DNA of 64,000 nt from NCBI GenBank assembly GCA_015350385.1, contig WNKI01000001.1, positions 9,975,118 through 10,039,117 on the forward strand. Reading direction: 5' to 3'. Shown here piece after piece: positions 1 to 10,791 of this stretch. Numbering within the stretch: position 1 is the stretch's first letter; the number at the start of each line of letters is the position of its first letter. The notes beneath the pieces are model-generated. The model saw only the letters and a program-made list of their open reading frames with translations. It made no database searches and had not been told where the DNA came from. This stretch comes from Aculops lycopersici (lineage: Eukaryota > Arthropoda > Arachnida > Trombidiformes > Eriophyidae). The translations under genes were made by a program, and so were the position numbers.

Positions 1-2123
1 ACCACCGGCCAAACAAACTTGAAGGTCAAACTTCTAGCTCGAAATTGTGTTTGCGTGGAGGCTACTGTGAGCCTTGGCAAATGTTGCCACTTGGACGACG
101 GTAACCAGTACCACGAACCAAAACAACGCTTCTGCTTGCCCTGGTTATGTATGTTCTCTGCGGTGTAGCTGTGGCGATTTAGGCAATAATCCAGCTGCTA
201 GTCCAGATATGACGTAAAATCTCTTTAACCAATGAAAGCTCTATTTTGGCGACGAGGCACAGGAGCAGCCATCGCTGAGCATTAAATGTCAAGCTTAAAC
301 CCTCGATTGGCGAGATCCTTGGCTCTATAAGCTTGCCAATGGCGAGGGTGCAATACTCGCCTCACTGGCCCACTCTTGTGTGATACCATTGGAGCCACCT
401 ATAGCGCGACCAAGTGGATGCGATACAAGCTCACTATTTGCTCGTTGCTCTGCACAAAAGACTTGGCAAACATTTTATTGCAACGCTCAATCCGAGTAGA
501 GAATCAGAGTCGACATTTTGGGGAAAAAGTAGATTGAATCGAAAAACATTATCAGGAATCGACTTTCGGTGTGACAAATGAGAGGAGCTTGCGCTAGTGA
601 AGCCTGCACTCACAAGCGAATAAACAGGTAGACAAGATCATAATGGGCGCATAATTTCTTATCACTTGGTTGGTCCAAAAAGTTGACCCACAGAATCCGG
701 TGAACTGGAAACGTGAGACTGGCGGAAAGCTCATTAGACTTCACGCTAATGGCTCATGTCTCTGGTTGGATGACCGCGATGACGATTGCGGCAACCAAAA
801 CCAAGCGATCAGTCTGCTTGTTCGTCTCTTCTGCTTAGCAACTCTCTCTGGACGCTCGGCTCTGGATATCAAGCTAGTGGACAAAATTCAGCGCAATTCG
901 AAATGAATTTTCGAGGTCCACGGAGCGATTCTGGTTGACTTTAGAGTCGTTCCGTTAGCTCGAGCACGAGTTTAGTCGTGAGAGTGGAAGAGAATCTCGC
1001 AGCATGTCCACGGCGACGACCACCACGTCGACTGTCTAGTTGCTCGTTGAAGTCGCCAACCGAATCCCAGAGGCCAACAAAGAGGATGACGGCGACGAGC
1101 AAAAGTTTCCGCCCAAAATATGCAATCATGTTGCGAAATTCACCACCAGCGAGCGAGCCAAATTATCATCTCATTGCTCTAGCTGCACGCGTCGGCTAGA
1201 GAGGAGGAGAGTGAGCCAAGGGAGATAGTGGGTTCCCCTGCCATCACACTAGCGGCTCGATGGGCAAAAGCAGCGAGCGTGACGGAGCATCAGCCGACCC
1301 GATGGACTCCCCTCTACGACTTTGGCCAACTCTCGTGCCTTTGGCTCATTGGTGGGAGTTTTTGCGCACGTAGTCGGTGGTAGCGATGGCCGCCACAACG
1401 AACTCGATGGTTGCAGGGGCGGAAATGACCCAACTACAAGCTCATCCTAGTTTAGTCGAATCGAGTTGGTTGCAGCGAATCCAAGTCCGTGGCTTGGTGG
1501 TTAAGCCAGCGGACGGGAGGGGAGAAGGACAAGGATGACGAAAGTAACTCCACCGGTCGGTAACACGAGCGAGCGAGCGCGCGGGAGAGTCTCATCGTCG
1601 GGCCGGCAAATTCAATCGACTGGCCGGTCAACTCGTAGAGTAATGGCAACAACTCCGGCGGCTGACAAAAACGCATAGTGACGTCGATGGTTGTGGAAGG
1701 AGTCAACAGTCAGCCTCCATGTCTCCGTTGCAAGTCCATCAAGCGAGCGAGCGAGCGAGCGAGCTAGTCGATTGCTAGCTCGCTGGCTCTCGTCGTTGGG
1801 CCGGCCACTTTCTCGAGAGCAAGCGGAAATCAAACTCACATTGGACGTGGCAGCCACTCGAGTGCTATGTAAATACACTCTCCCCAGTTGGCGGCATTCA
1901 TCAATGCAAATCGCTTCAGCGCTCGCCCGCTACTTCCGGTTAGCGGCAACTTCCGGCATTGGGGTGCAAGCGCGCTCTTGGTTGCTACACTGAGGCCCCG
2001 GTAGTTTTAGCGACGACGCTTTAGGCCGGTGGCCGTGGTCCTCGTCGCAACTTCGCGACGAGGACCACGGCCACCGAGCGGAGATTTGCGAAAATTTTAC
2101 TCCACAAAAAGCAATTTACTCAC
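1..2123 (-). other. VGlut intron 3 (5' part), rest of gene outside window
   Basis: This stretch lies downstream of VGlut exon 3 on the minus strand and should be intronic. I looked on the minus strand for the next expected SLC17 segment (the one starting G-V-T-Y-P-A-C-H-G in known VGLUTs) and did not find it, so the remaining exons probably lie left of base 1. Visible content is a (GAGC)n tract at 1742-1763, two ETS-type ACTTCCGG octamers at 1932 and 1949, and the long hairpin at 2027-2076. Short open frames on both strands show no family signature. Confidence 0.6.
2027..2076. repeat. Perfect inverted repeat, 22-bp arms, 6-nt loop
   Basis: Arms 2027-2048 and 2055-2076 are perfect reverse complements and the loop is 2049-2054. 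In the VGlut pre-mRNA (minus strand) the hairpin starts 47 nt after the exon 3 donor. A perfect 22-bp stem is far beyond chance. It could be a pre-mRNA structure, a template-switch mutation product, or an assembly artefact. Confidence 0.95.
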
Positions 2124-2360
2124 CTCAACTAAACCCTGAAAAATACGCAGCAACATCACGTATTGGAATCCCGCCTTTGCGGCCACCGGGAGCAGCATGT
2201 TGAGAAAGGCGCTGGTTGCTATGGCTGAACCGAAGACCCGATTGGCCGGGTAGCGGGCGGCCAAAAATCCGCCGGGAATCTGGGTGACGATGTAACCCCA
2301 GAAGAAGGAGGAGTCCACCACGCCCACTGTTTCTGGGGTCCAATCGAACTCGGGTCCGCC
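2124..2360 (-). CDS. VGlut: VGlut exon 3 (vesicular glutamate transporter, SLC17 family)
   Basis: The exon has 79 codons, phase 0 at both ends. It encodes the start of the SLC17 core: an FDWTPETVG block, then DSSFFWGYIVTQIPGGF, the very conserved segment at the start of transmembrane helix 2, then the ANRVFG loop and a hydrophobic helix ending LLRIFQGLVE. VGLUTs load glutamate into synaptic vesicles using the proton/voltage gradient. The acceptor is a good pyrimidine tract ending CTGCAG just before 2360. The donor is GAG|GTGAGT at 2124|2123. The next family residues (GVTYPACHG) would begin the following exon, so the cut falls at a sensible place. The family assignment is secure; VGLUT rather than another SLC17 member (sialin-type) rests on the close match of this block and of exon 2. 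Confidence 0.93.
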
Positions 2361-5015
2361 CTGCAGAGTTGAGATGGGAAATGGGAGGTTGAGTGAATGT
2401 CAGTGGTCAGTCGGTTGATCTCTCAACATTGGTTTTCAATTGGATTGATTGGCTTCCACTCTTGTCGTCGTTATCTTTGTGTTAGTCACAAACAGACAAT
2501 TAGCTGGCCGAAATTGTATCCAGATAGTAGCCTTGGGCTTTTAGATTAAGTTGGGCAAACAAACAGCCGATTGTCAGATGGCAGGATATTGGATTCGGGC
2601 GCGCACTTTGAACGGACAACATTTGCATTGTCACTCGCCCGTCCGCTTGCCCCGCCGAAACTCGGCGACAAATCTGGTCTCTCTTTCCGGTTAGCTAGCT
2701 GAGGATCTCTTGCGCGAGGAAGAGTGGGAGCCGAATGTATCAAGCGATCAATGCCATCAACGTCGACGTGCAAGACGCTGAGAGCCAGTCGGTGGAAGTG
2801 AATTTAGAATTCTCACTGCCGGCGCCTCGGGGTAGCCGGCGGATTCCATTAGACGGCCACTTAGCGCAATTTCCGCCTTATTGGTTGGGCTGCCCGTGGG
2901 GCCGCGAGCAAACAATGCCGCTGTTGATGGTCGAGTGGTGCGGCCGCTGCCAGCCACTTAGTGCATTAGGCTGCCGACGGAACTCGGCGCCTAGCTCTTG
3001 CCGAGTTCCATTGGCTTCCGTTGAGTTTGCTTGAGTCGGCAACTCGGCGATCGGTTCGCCTGTTGGCGCCATTAGCTGGCTTTTTGTTCTGACCTCTGCT
3101 TTGCAACGTAGTCGCTGATGTTGTTGTCATGCTGCTCTTACTGTTAGTGTTGCCGACAGACGACTTGGCCAATGAAACTCAATAACAGTTTCGTTCGCCT
3201 CATGAATTTGAACTCTCGGCGAGAGCGGCGGCGGCGGAAGCGGTGCTACCACTGACGCCGTGGTAGTGGCAATGGGAGAGCGCAATGATTGCACGACTGG
3301 CTACTCGAGATCTGAAGCTAGCAGGCGAACGGTGCGACTTGTCGATCCAAGTTACGATTCGCGCGAATAATTAACCGGCCTGATTGCTTTTTGCTCTCGG
3401 TTCTGCTCTAGTTGTTGCCAAACTAGCACCACTTCATGTTTGCGTTGTTTTATTGCCCAACTCAGAGCTAGAGGTGAGCCGAGCGAGGCTCATTCCTCCT
3501 CCTCCGTTCGGGAGGGCGACAATCTGATTATAATCATCACTATTATCGAGTTATGCGCGCGGACAGTTCATAGGTGAGCAACTTGCAACTTGGAGCCACT
3601 TGAACCCACGCTTCAGGTGCTGGTGGTTCGCTGGTCGGCTCAACTTGACGTCAGAGTTGGAGAGTTAGTTGGCCCCAAATTCTTTCTTAATCTGCAAACC
3701 AACGCCAGAACCGAGGCCAACGACAATTGCCTCTTGGATTGTGCTTGCTAATGGCTATAGCGGCGGCGTAGGAGCACGCGCCGCGCCCACCGCACCACTG
3801 ACCGCGACTTGTGGCCATGGAGACTGGCAAGTTCGGATAGTTAGATGACAGACTAGACCATTGCACAACTCAACTATACTGCCACCGCCGCCGCAACAAC
3901 ATGCCAGCGACGAACAGCACTAAATATAATCTGAATGCCGCCTTTTTTGATATGAGCATTGGATTTGGCGGGAGCCGCACCCACACTTCGGATTATCTCG
4001 TCTCGTCTCGTCTCTTTGCTCGTTGTCGCTCGTTCGCCGCCCAGCCAACCACTTCGCCGCTGGCATTCCCTGGGCTTCTGGTGACTGCTATTGCTGCTGC
4101 TGCTGCTGCTGCCGCTGTCAGTCGCGGATGAGATTTTGTCGCTTCCAGCTTGACAGTCGGACTGGTTAGTCCAATCAGCGGGCTGACCGTTTGCTAGGTC
4201 TCGCCATTCGAATAGATGGACTCTCCGCGGGCAAACTGACATTGCGGCTGTACATTTCAATGGTTGCGCTCCGAGGCTCATGAATCGACTGCTCGTTGCT
4301 ATCTCCGCTGAAGCTCAATGGTTTTGCTGACTCGACCATCAAATCCGAGCTCAAAGTTGCGAGTTGGCGCTGCAGTCAGAGAAACGACAACCAGCGAGCA
4401 ACTAAATCACTCGTCGACTGAATGGATGTTTTGCTTTCCACTGCCATAACCTCCGACGACAGCGACACCGACACCGACAACGATACCAAACTCTCGCGCC
4501 ACTGTACTCTCGTTGGAGGCGGAAGTGCAGCAGCAGCAGGACCAACCTACGCGCCTCACATGCGAATGGATCATCCACTCGAGTCTGTGGCTCCAGTCGG
4601 CGAGCTCGTTACGCGCGCAATGAGCCGAGGGGGGCGACAACAGGCAGCGGGGTGACTGGCGACGATGAAGCGCAGAGACTTGTGAGAGCGGCGCGCAAAA
4701 CCAAAGAAAAAGCAGGACGAGTTATGATTGAATCCATTATGCTCTCTGGCCATCGTCTTGTAGAAGTTGCTGTTGCTGTTGCTTTGCTACTAGCATTGGT
4801 ACAACCAACACGAGGTTAGCGGGTTCTTCATGGAGTCGGCTTCCAGCTGCGCGCGTCGCTATGTACCCTTGCGCTTTTCCCTCCGCCTCCAACACAAAGA
4901 GTCTCGGGCGACGCCGGCAAAGACGACGCTGAGCAAACGTCTTAATTCTTTCATTGCCATAGCACAGCGTTGCATCGGATAGAGTTTGGTGCTGTGTGCG
5001 TGCCGGCGATCCGAT

Positions 5016-5016
5016 A

Positions 5017-5042
<26 letters not shown>
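5016..5042. repeat. (CA)n microsatellite
   Basis: About 13 uninterrupted CA units lie within VGlut intron 2. Confidence 0.97.
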
Positions 5043-5048
<6 letters not shown>

Positions 5049-5088
5049 AGCTCCTCCTTCCCTCTTTCCCTCGACGAACGCGCTCATC

Positions 5089-5135
5089 TTCATCCATTAC
5101 AATAATGAAAAACACACATTATTGTAATGGATGAA
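5089..5135. repeat. Perfect inverted repeat, 19-bp arms, 9-nt loop
   Basis: Arms 5089-5107 and 5117-5135 are exact reverse complements; the loop 5108-5116 is A-rich. It lies in VGlut intron 2, about 450 nt past the exon 2 donor. This is the second long perfect hairpin in the same transcription unit. Confidence 0.95.
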
Positions 5136-5587
5136 AGCAGCGCCCCAAAGCCGAGCCGAGCCAAGCTAAGCAACCACGCCGACGACGAGAACAAGCGAAA
5201 CACGAGTACGCGACCAAATGACGACAACGAACGACAAGCATTGTGTTTGCCTTGCCACTGGCTAGCCGCTCTGTTGGTCTGATGGTCGCTAGGTCCGGCT
5301 GGTGTGTTTGTCTTCGTGTTCAGTCTCATGTAATGGAGCTTTTGTGTCTTTCTCTCTTTCTCTCTCTCTCTTCTCTTTTCTCACTCGCTTTTATTCCCCT
5401 TTCTCGCATTGCGTGTCTCCGGCGCTCGCTGTTGTCGGCTTATTGACTCGACCAACTTTATGGGCGCCACCTCAGCGGCTAAACTAGACGCACGTACAAG
5501 TGGCGCAAGGGGAAGGTAAAAGAATCCAGACATGAGCTCCTGCGTGCTCCTGTCCCTCGAACCAACGACATTCAAAACTCTACTCAC

Positions 5588-5843
5588 CACTATCTTGTTG
5601 TCCTCCGTCTTGACCGGCGATGTCATCTTGATAATCGCAACGCCAAGGTTACATCTGATTCCAAAGGATATGAGGAAGCCAATCGACGAGAGGATGGCAA
5701 TTTGGTAGCGTTTTGAGATGAACGCATCACAGCAGGAGCAGCTTGGCTCCAGTAATCGCTCGTAGGCTGTTTTCGGTAGACCACCGTCGAGGCCGCCCAC
5801 TTCTGGTTTGGATCCCGGTACCTTGGGTTTGTTGAAGAGTTGG
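5588..5843 (-). CDS. VGlut: VGlut exon 2 (first transmembrane helix)
   Basis: The exon has 256 nt: one base completing a codon, then 85 codons, ending in phase 0 at GTG|GTGAGT (5588|5587). It encodes a cytosolic N-terminal stretch (LFNKPKVPGSKPE, then ERLLEPSCSCCD) followed by SKRYQ and the helix ILSSIGFLISFGIRCNLGVA. The FGIRCNLGVA motif is the VGLUT/SLC17 signature of TM1. The acceptor is CATCCAG before 5843, with a rather weak pyrimidine tract; a stop codon lies in frame just upstream (5867-5869), so the exon cannot extend much further. The incoming phase matches the outgoing phase of the exon at 9764-9969. The cysteine cluster (CSCC) before TM1 resembles that of other arthropod VGLUTs. 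Confidence 0.92.
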
Positions 5844-8800
5844 CTGGATGGATGGTAGGTGACGTGTTAGTCTAGTTTTGTCGTTTATTGTTCCTCGAAC
5901 TCCCTAATGTTTTGTTTCTACTCGAGATTTAGTTTAGTTTAGTTTAGTTTTAGTTTCGACGGTCGAGAGAAGTCAGGTCTTTTGAGTTGCTGAAAACATG
6001 GCGTCCGATTGAGTCATCACGCGCGTGGCCAGTCGAGCGAGGAAGTTGATCTTGGATTGAGATAGGAGAACATGGTGAGCGTCGCACTCACTCCAAGATA
6101 AGCATCTCGAAAAAGGCCATGTCCCGGCGGACTTGCAACGGCGCAAAGCACGACAACATGTTGCGTGCCATTGGTCGCGAATGAGACGACAGCAACATTC
6201 TGCTCACTTCCTCTCTGTTGGCCTCGCATCTTCCGGCTCAACGTTTAGCCGGACCGCCAATCGATCACACTGGCCGCCCATCGCTGGCCTAGTGTCAATT
6301 GCAAATTGTTTCTCGACGCTCTCGGCTATGCAAACCATCGCTAGCCGCAGCCAGTGGCTAGGTCAGTCAGTCGACTCTCGTTTGGTCCTCCAAAGCTCCA
6401 AGCAACCACTAGTTCACTTGCTGTCACACACACGGACCAAGTATTCTGAACGACGAGCGCGAGATAAGATCGACAATTTCCGCTCAACGTGCACCACGCT
6501 CCACGTGCTGCACACTTTGTTCGGCGGCCGGAAGTGCGCCTAGCGAACCGACAACTGCGACACAATGACGCGCCGCCGGGTGAACTTAGTGGCACATAGC
6601 GGCGAGTGGGTGTTGATTAATGGCGATCGAGCGAATGGGAGGCAATGGAGTTTCCCTTTGCCAGCCCAACTAACTCACTCTTTGCCAGTCGGCCAGAGAA
6701 GGAGAGAGCGAGTAGTCGATTTTTATCCCGTGAGCAAGTCGCAGTAGTTGTCATGCTCCCGGTTACAGTTGTTGTTGTTGTCGTTGTCGTTGTTGCCAGT
6801 CGCTTCATTCAAAAGCTCGTTGTTTCCTCGAGCTCGAGTGTTGCAACTAAACTGAACTGGAGGCGCCGATGGTTCGGGTTAGTGCCTCGCGCTCTCACTG
6901 TTAGACAAAGGCCTTTGCAGGGATTGCTTCCGGTTTTCTTTGAAGCGCTCTAGTCTCCTTGCGAGTTGGTCTTCTTTACGCCCGCTATAGGCAACTGCTA
7001 CTACTACTACAACTACTCGAGTCACTTGAGGCTCAAATGTTCCTCTTCCACAGCACGACTCGACACAAACTTACAAGTGATACTTTAGCCAGAAGCCCTA
7101 ACGTGACCCACGAGTGTTGTCTCTCACTCTTAAGTCGAAAGAGTGAACTGGAACTTGGATCGTTTGCGGTGAACCAACTCAATGGATGGTGACAATAGAA
7201 CTTGAGTGTGACTCACCTCTAAACACCACTCCCAAATACTAACTCTTCAGTCTCGCAGCTTTGGGACCGCCGACTGTGAGCCTATCGTTCGTCTAGATAC
7301 AAGCTTGCTACTGCAGTAGCCGACGGAGTTGACTCGAAAAGTCGATACTTTTGCATTGTAGCCGCAAACCTGAGTTGCCGCTTTTTGCTGGGAGAAGCTA
7401 AAACTCAAGCGGAAATCAGGATGCGGCGACAATCGGCCTGCATTTCAATGAGCCGAAGCGGCGGCTGCTAAGGAGACGGCGCCATATCATTCACCAGAAG
7501 AATCAAGTCAACCATAATATAATTTGGATTACGTTAGCTTCGAGAATAAACCAATTGAATTTCAACTCATTTGATCTGATTGCTGGGGATCAGACATTTA
7601 AATTCAATTAGAAACTCAAGGCGTCGCAAGAGTCGAGATCTGAGCAGTAAACTTGAAAGAGGTGCTTGGCTTTGGCCTGGGTTCAGCTAGTTGTCTTGAG
7701 ATGTTGAGAGCGAGCTAGTGGTGAACAACAATTGGACGGCCATCAATGTGACTATTCCTCTGGCCGCGAGCAACAAACGATTTCCTATCGAACAAGAGCT
7801 TTGGCCACGCCACTTCCGTTTGCTTGGTGATCGAGAGGCGGCGACTGCTGCTGCTTCACGAGACAAGAAAGCGTCGGTAAGTCCGGCGCATCAATTCGAG
7901 TCACGAACTTGGCAACGAGTTTCCGTGCTCATTAAAGTGGCCACCAAACTTACCTGTCGCCAGTGTCACTTTCAAAGGCTCGCTTGGTGGAATGAGCGAA
8001 TACATGGCCAAATGCTTTGGCCAGTTAGAATCCGCTACTATTAGCGACACTCGCCATTTGGGTCTCCAATCGTCTCCTTCTGCCACCGCCGCTGCACGTG
8101 CTCGCGCCAGACGGCTGGGCAGCCACAGCATCGAGCGGCAGTCGCTAGGCGCCCGTTCCGCCGGGCGCCACGAGGAGTGGTGACTCACAATGCAACAACC
8201 GACATCGTAACCCTCGCCGCTAGTGAGTTGATTGGATTTGCAGTTTTCAAAGATTCGACGAGCAGCGCTATGAAAACTTCACGGCGCCGAGATAACATCG
8301 ACGAGCCAAGTGAATTGGCGCCCGACAAAGAAACGGGGCAAAACTCTTCAAATCCCTACAAACCGCCACCGAGAAGATGAGAATCTCACCCATGACCCAC
8401 CACCAACAAGCCACCGAGCGCAACTAAATCCCCTCGCGCGTGGAATTCAAAACCCAACCGGAAGTGACGATAAGAGCGACGAAGGTTTATTGAGTTCCGG
8501 TTGCTGAGAGTTTGCAGCAAAGTCGTTGCTCGCTCTTCGGTCCTCTAGCTCAGGATTAGTGGTCTCGCTTCTACTCTAGCCAGTGCTGCTGCTGCTGCTG
8601 TTGCTGGCGCTCGACTTGAGATTCGGGCTTAGCGGCGGCAGTAGCGGCAAACTCGTGCAAAGTGGCCAAGTTGGTTTTGTATTTGTGTGTCTCTCGGTCT
8701 CGATTGTTGTTGGCAAACGAAGATTGGAATTGAAATGGTCGCTGCTGTTGGTTGCAATTTTGGGTGGCGGCAACGCCAGGCTGGCTATCTAGCGTGGCGC

Positions 8801-9763
8801 TAACACAATGAAACAAATAAAAATGTTTCCCTCCTTTAAGCCGCTACTCTCGGCGCGCATCTCGCGGTCGTTCTATCTTTTAGTTGCTCTTTCTTTCCTT
8901 CTCTCTCCCATAGGCACCATTGTGTTTGTGTTTATAAGTCCATGTCGCGAGCGGGATGTCAATTGCGCTTGTTGCTGGCCATTGCTGTTTGCCCATTACA
9001 CTCATTGCGTGTCGTTTGTCCATCGATCGTATGCTTCCGGCCGAAGGGTCGAGCCAATTGACGTTTATTGCTAGCGGCGCGCACTATTTGCCGTCTCGCG
9101 TCCCGCGCTACAATACAACTTAAATAGCAATGTCTCCTCAATCGTCGAACTACCAGTGGCTGTTTGTTGCTACTTTTAGTTTGCCACTCGCTCTGCAAAC
9201 ATTCGAGTTCGCCGGGCGCTAGGCGCGCTGCTCGGCTCACAGCGCACCAGTGACTAGCTGGCTTGCTGGCGCGACCGGAAGTCGCGAGGCTCACCTGAAA
9301 TGTTGGCGGCTCCATGATTCATGGGCAAGAGTGTGACAATTACGTTGCAAAATGCACGCCAGCGTCACTAGCCAACCAGCTCGCCAACCAGCCAGCTAGT
9401 AGGCCAGCTAAACTCAATGGAACCAACCAACTGGAAAGGACAAGAGACAATGAGTGTCCATTTGAAAAGTATCTTTAGTCTCGATGTAAGTTCTCATTGC
9501 TAATGCATGAGTTTACTCCGTCCCTCAACTTCCGGTGGCAAGCAATTTATTTTCGTTCCCTCGTTCTGCTTACTGAACAAAACAAACCACTAGAGACTAA
9601 CGCGTGCATCTAACGCCTAATGCGCAGGTAAATGGGACCACTATCAACGAGTCCCTCGAGAACAACGCGCATCGGCCTGTCCCCTCGACTGACTGATCAC
9701 GAGCGCGATGCATTAACACTCTCGCCTTTTTTTCTCGCCAACTTGCCAACTGCAAAGACTTAC
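5844..9763 (-). other. VGlut intron 1
   Basis: This is a 3.9-kb intron between the N-terminal exon and exon 2. It contains a GTT/GTC-rich tract near 6768-6800, CTG-rich sequence near 8586-8605, and four ETS-type CCGGAAGT octamers (6528, 8458, 9275, 9528). A donor-like CTTACCTG on the minus strand at 7948 follows a short open segment but is out of phase with exon 2. I see no independent gene. Confidence 0.65.
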
Positions 9764-9969
9764 CTGTCTTCCTTTAGCTCGCTCGACTCGACGTCATCGT
9801 CAAATAGTCGCTCAGATTTTGTTCTATTCTTGATTCGATACAATCCATCGTTAACCAGACTAAGCACATTTCCGATGGTCTTCTGCAACGATGATTTCTG
9901 CGCGTCATCTTCGTCAGCTTGATCGCTTGGCGGCGGCGGTGCTGAAAAGTTGTAGTTTTTTGAAGCCAT
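9764..9969 (-). CDS. VGlut: VGlut exon 1 (start codon and cytosolic N-terminus)
   Basis: The ATG is at 9969-9967 and the frame stays open for 68 codons, ending in AG|GTAAGT (9764|9763), so two bases of a codon carry over. The exon 2 acceptor supplies exactly one base (C), giving AGC (Ser) and an unbroken frame into the VGLUT core. The peptide begins MASKNYNFSAPPPPSD and continues acidic, with QKTIGNVLSLVNDGLYRIKNR as an amphipathic stretch, fitting a soluble cytoplasmic tail before TM1. N-termini of VGLUTs diverge quickly, so similarity alone would not identify it; strand, distance, donor quality and phase are the evidence. The sequence upstream is GA-rich on this strand and then runs into the 20-N gap. 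Confidence 0.72.
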
Positions 9970-10055
9970 CTTGCCTACTGTTGATTCTTCAAACAGGACA
10001 CTTTAATCGACCGCTTGTTTCTTGTTGACTCTTCGAATTGCTTGTTTGCTCTTGC

Positions 10056-10085
10056 TTCTCTCTCTCTCTCACTCTCACTCTCTCT
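10056..10085. repeat. (CT)n tract next to assembly gap
   Basis: CT repeat with short CACT interruptions, broken off by the N run; the true length is unknown. Confidence 0.95.
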
Positions 10086-10105
10086 NNNNNNNNNNNNNNN
10101 NNNNN
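10086..10105. other. Assembly gap (20 N)
   Basis: Twenty N immediately after a CT repeat, within the VGlut/RpL10A intergenic region. Confidence 0.99.
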
Positions 10106-10791
10106 AATTCTTCGATTATCTTGTAAACTTGCCGACTATCAAAATATAATCTCATTTGCTTCCCATCTTCCAACTCACCTCTTTGTTGTCGAGCTCTCGC
10201 CGACGCGGACTCATCGGCAACAATGCAAAGTTGACACTGAGAAGAGAGATCACAGGCAGACTCGCGAGATTGCCAACCTAAAGAGTGTCTCTGTGCGACC
10301 CAATGAGCGGAAAGAAGGTGCGAGCGGAGATTGCGCATTCATGGCCGAAGTCCAGAGAGCTAGCTTGACGGTCCTATATGACTCAAGGTGAGCAGTTACA
10401 TTGGCGCCACCTGCCGCAGGAGAGCACAGCGCGCGAGTGATGCGCGGGACCTAATTTCAAATTTCGCGCCAGATGTGCGGCATGAGTTTGTGTGCATGCG
10501 GCTTTCGCACTCGCCGCATGAATTCGAATGGCGGAAACGCACTGTGTGTGTTGTGAGCAGAAACTTACATGCCGTTCACGATATATTTTTCGTATACTCA
10601 TCCACTCGAACCATTGCGACCACGATACTATTGCAAACTCTGGCATGAGATTCGGGTTCAAGCCTGTTGGTCTCAAACATATTAAATAATCTTATATTTA
10701 TCATTAATACTTTCATCCAAACAATCTATTATTAGGCCCAGAATCTAACTCTGGTTATTCAAATTTGTAACATTAACCTACAAACACAACC

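Larger units (their letters stand above)
2361..5587 (-). other. VGlut intron 2
   Basis: This is a 3.2-kb intron between exon 2 (donor GTG|GTGAGT) and exon 3 (acceptor CTGCAG). It holds a (CA)n tract at 5016-5042, a CT-rich tract near 5346-5382, and the 19-bp-arm hairpin at 5089-5135. Open frames in it, such as those near 2.7-3.1 and 3.9-4.3 kb, overlap one another on both strands and show no recognisable domain. Confidence 0.8.
9970..10791. promoter_or_regulatory. Shared head-to-head promoter region VGlut / RpL10A
   Basis: The 822 bp between the VGlut ATG (minus) and the RpL10A ATG (plus) must contain the 5' UTRs and promoters of both. It holds a CT/GA tract (10056-10085, a possible GAGA-factor-type element) interrupted by a 20-base gap, a TGGCGCCA palindrome near 10403, and an A/T-rich stretch near 10678-10740 directly before RpL10A. 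A good donor CAAG|GTGAGC at 10387|10388 and an acceptor TTATTAG at about 10735 could frame a 5'-UTR intron of RpL10A. I see no clear TATA box at the expected place for either gene. Confidence 0.55.

Noticed and set aside
7948..8188. Minus-strand open segment ending CTGGCGACAG|GTAAGT in VGlut intron 1, as an alternative VGlut first exon
   Set aside because: Its donor phase (1) does not match the single leading base of exon 2, so joining would shift the frame; the exon at 9764-9969 fits exactly.
8866..8914. Strong pyrimidine tract ending CCCATAG as an acceptor
   Set aside because: It is on the plus strand inside a minus-strand intron, and no donor or coding-like exon follows.
10655..10668. GGTTCAAGCCT as a tRNA B box
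   Set aside because: No A box at the right spacing and no cloverleaf; no other tRNA candidate was found in the window.
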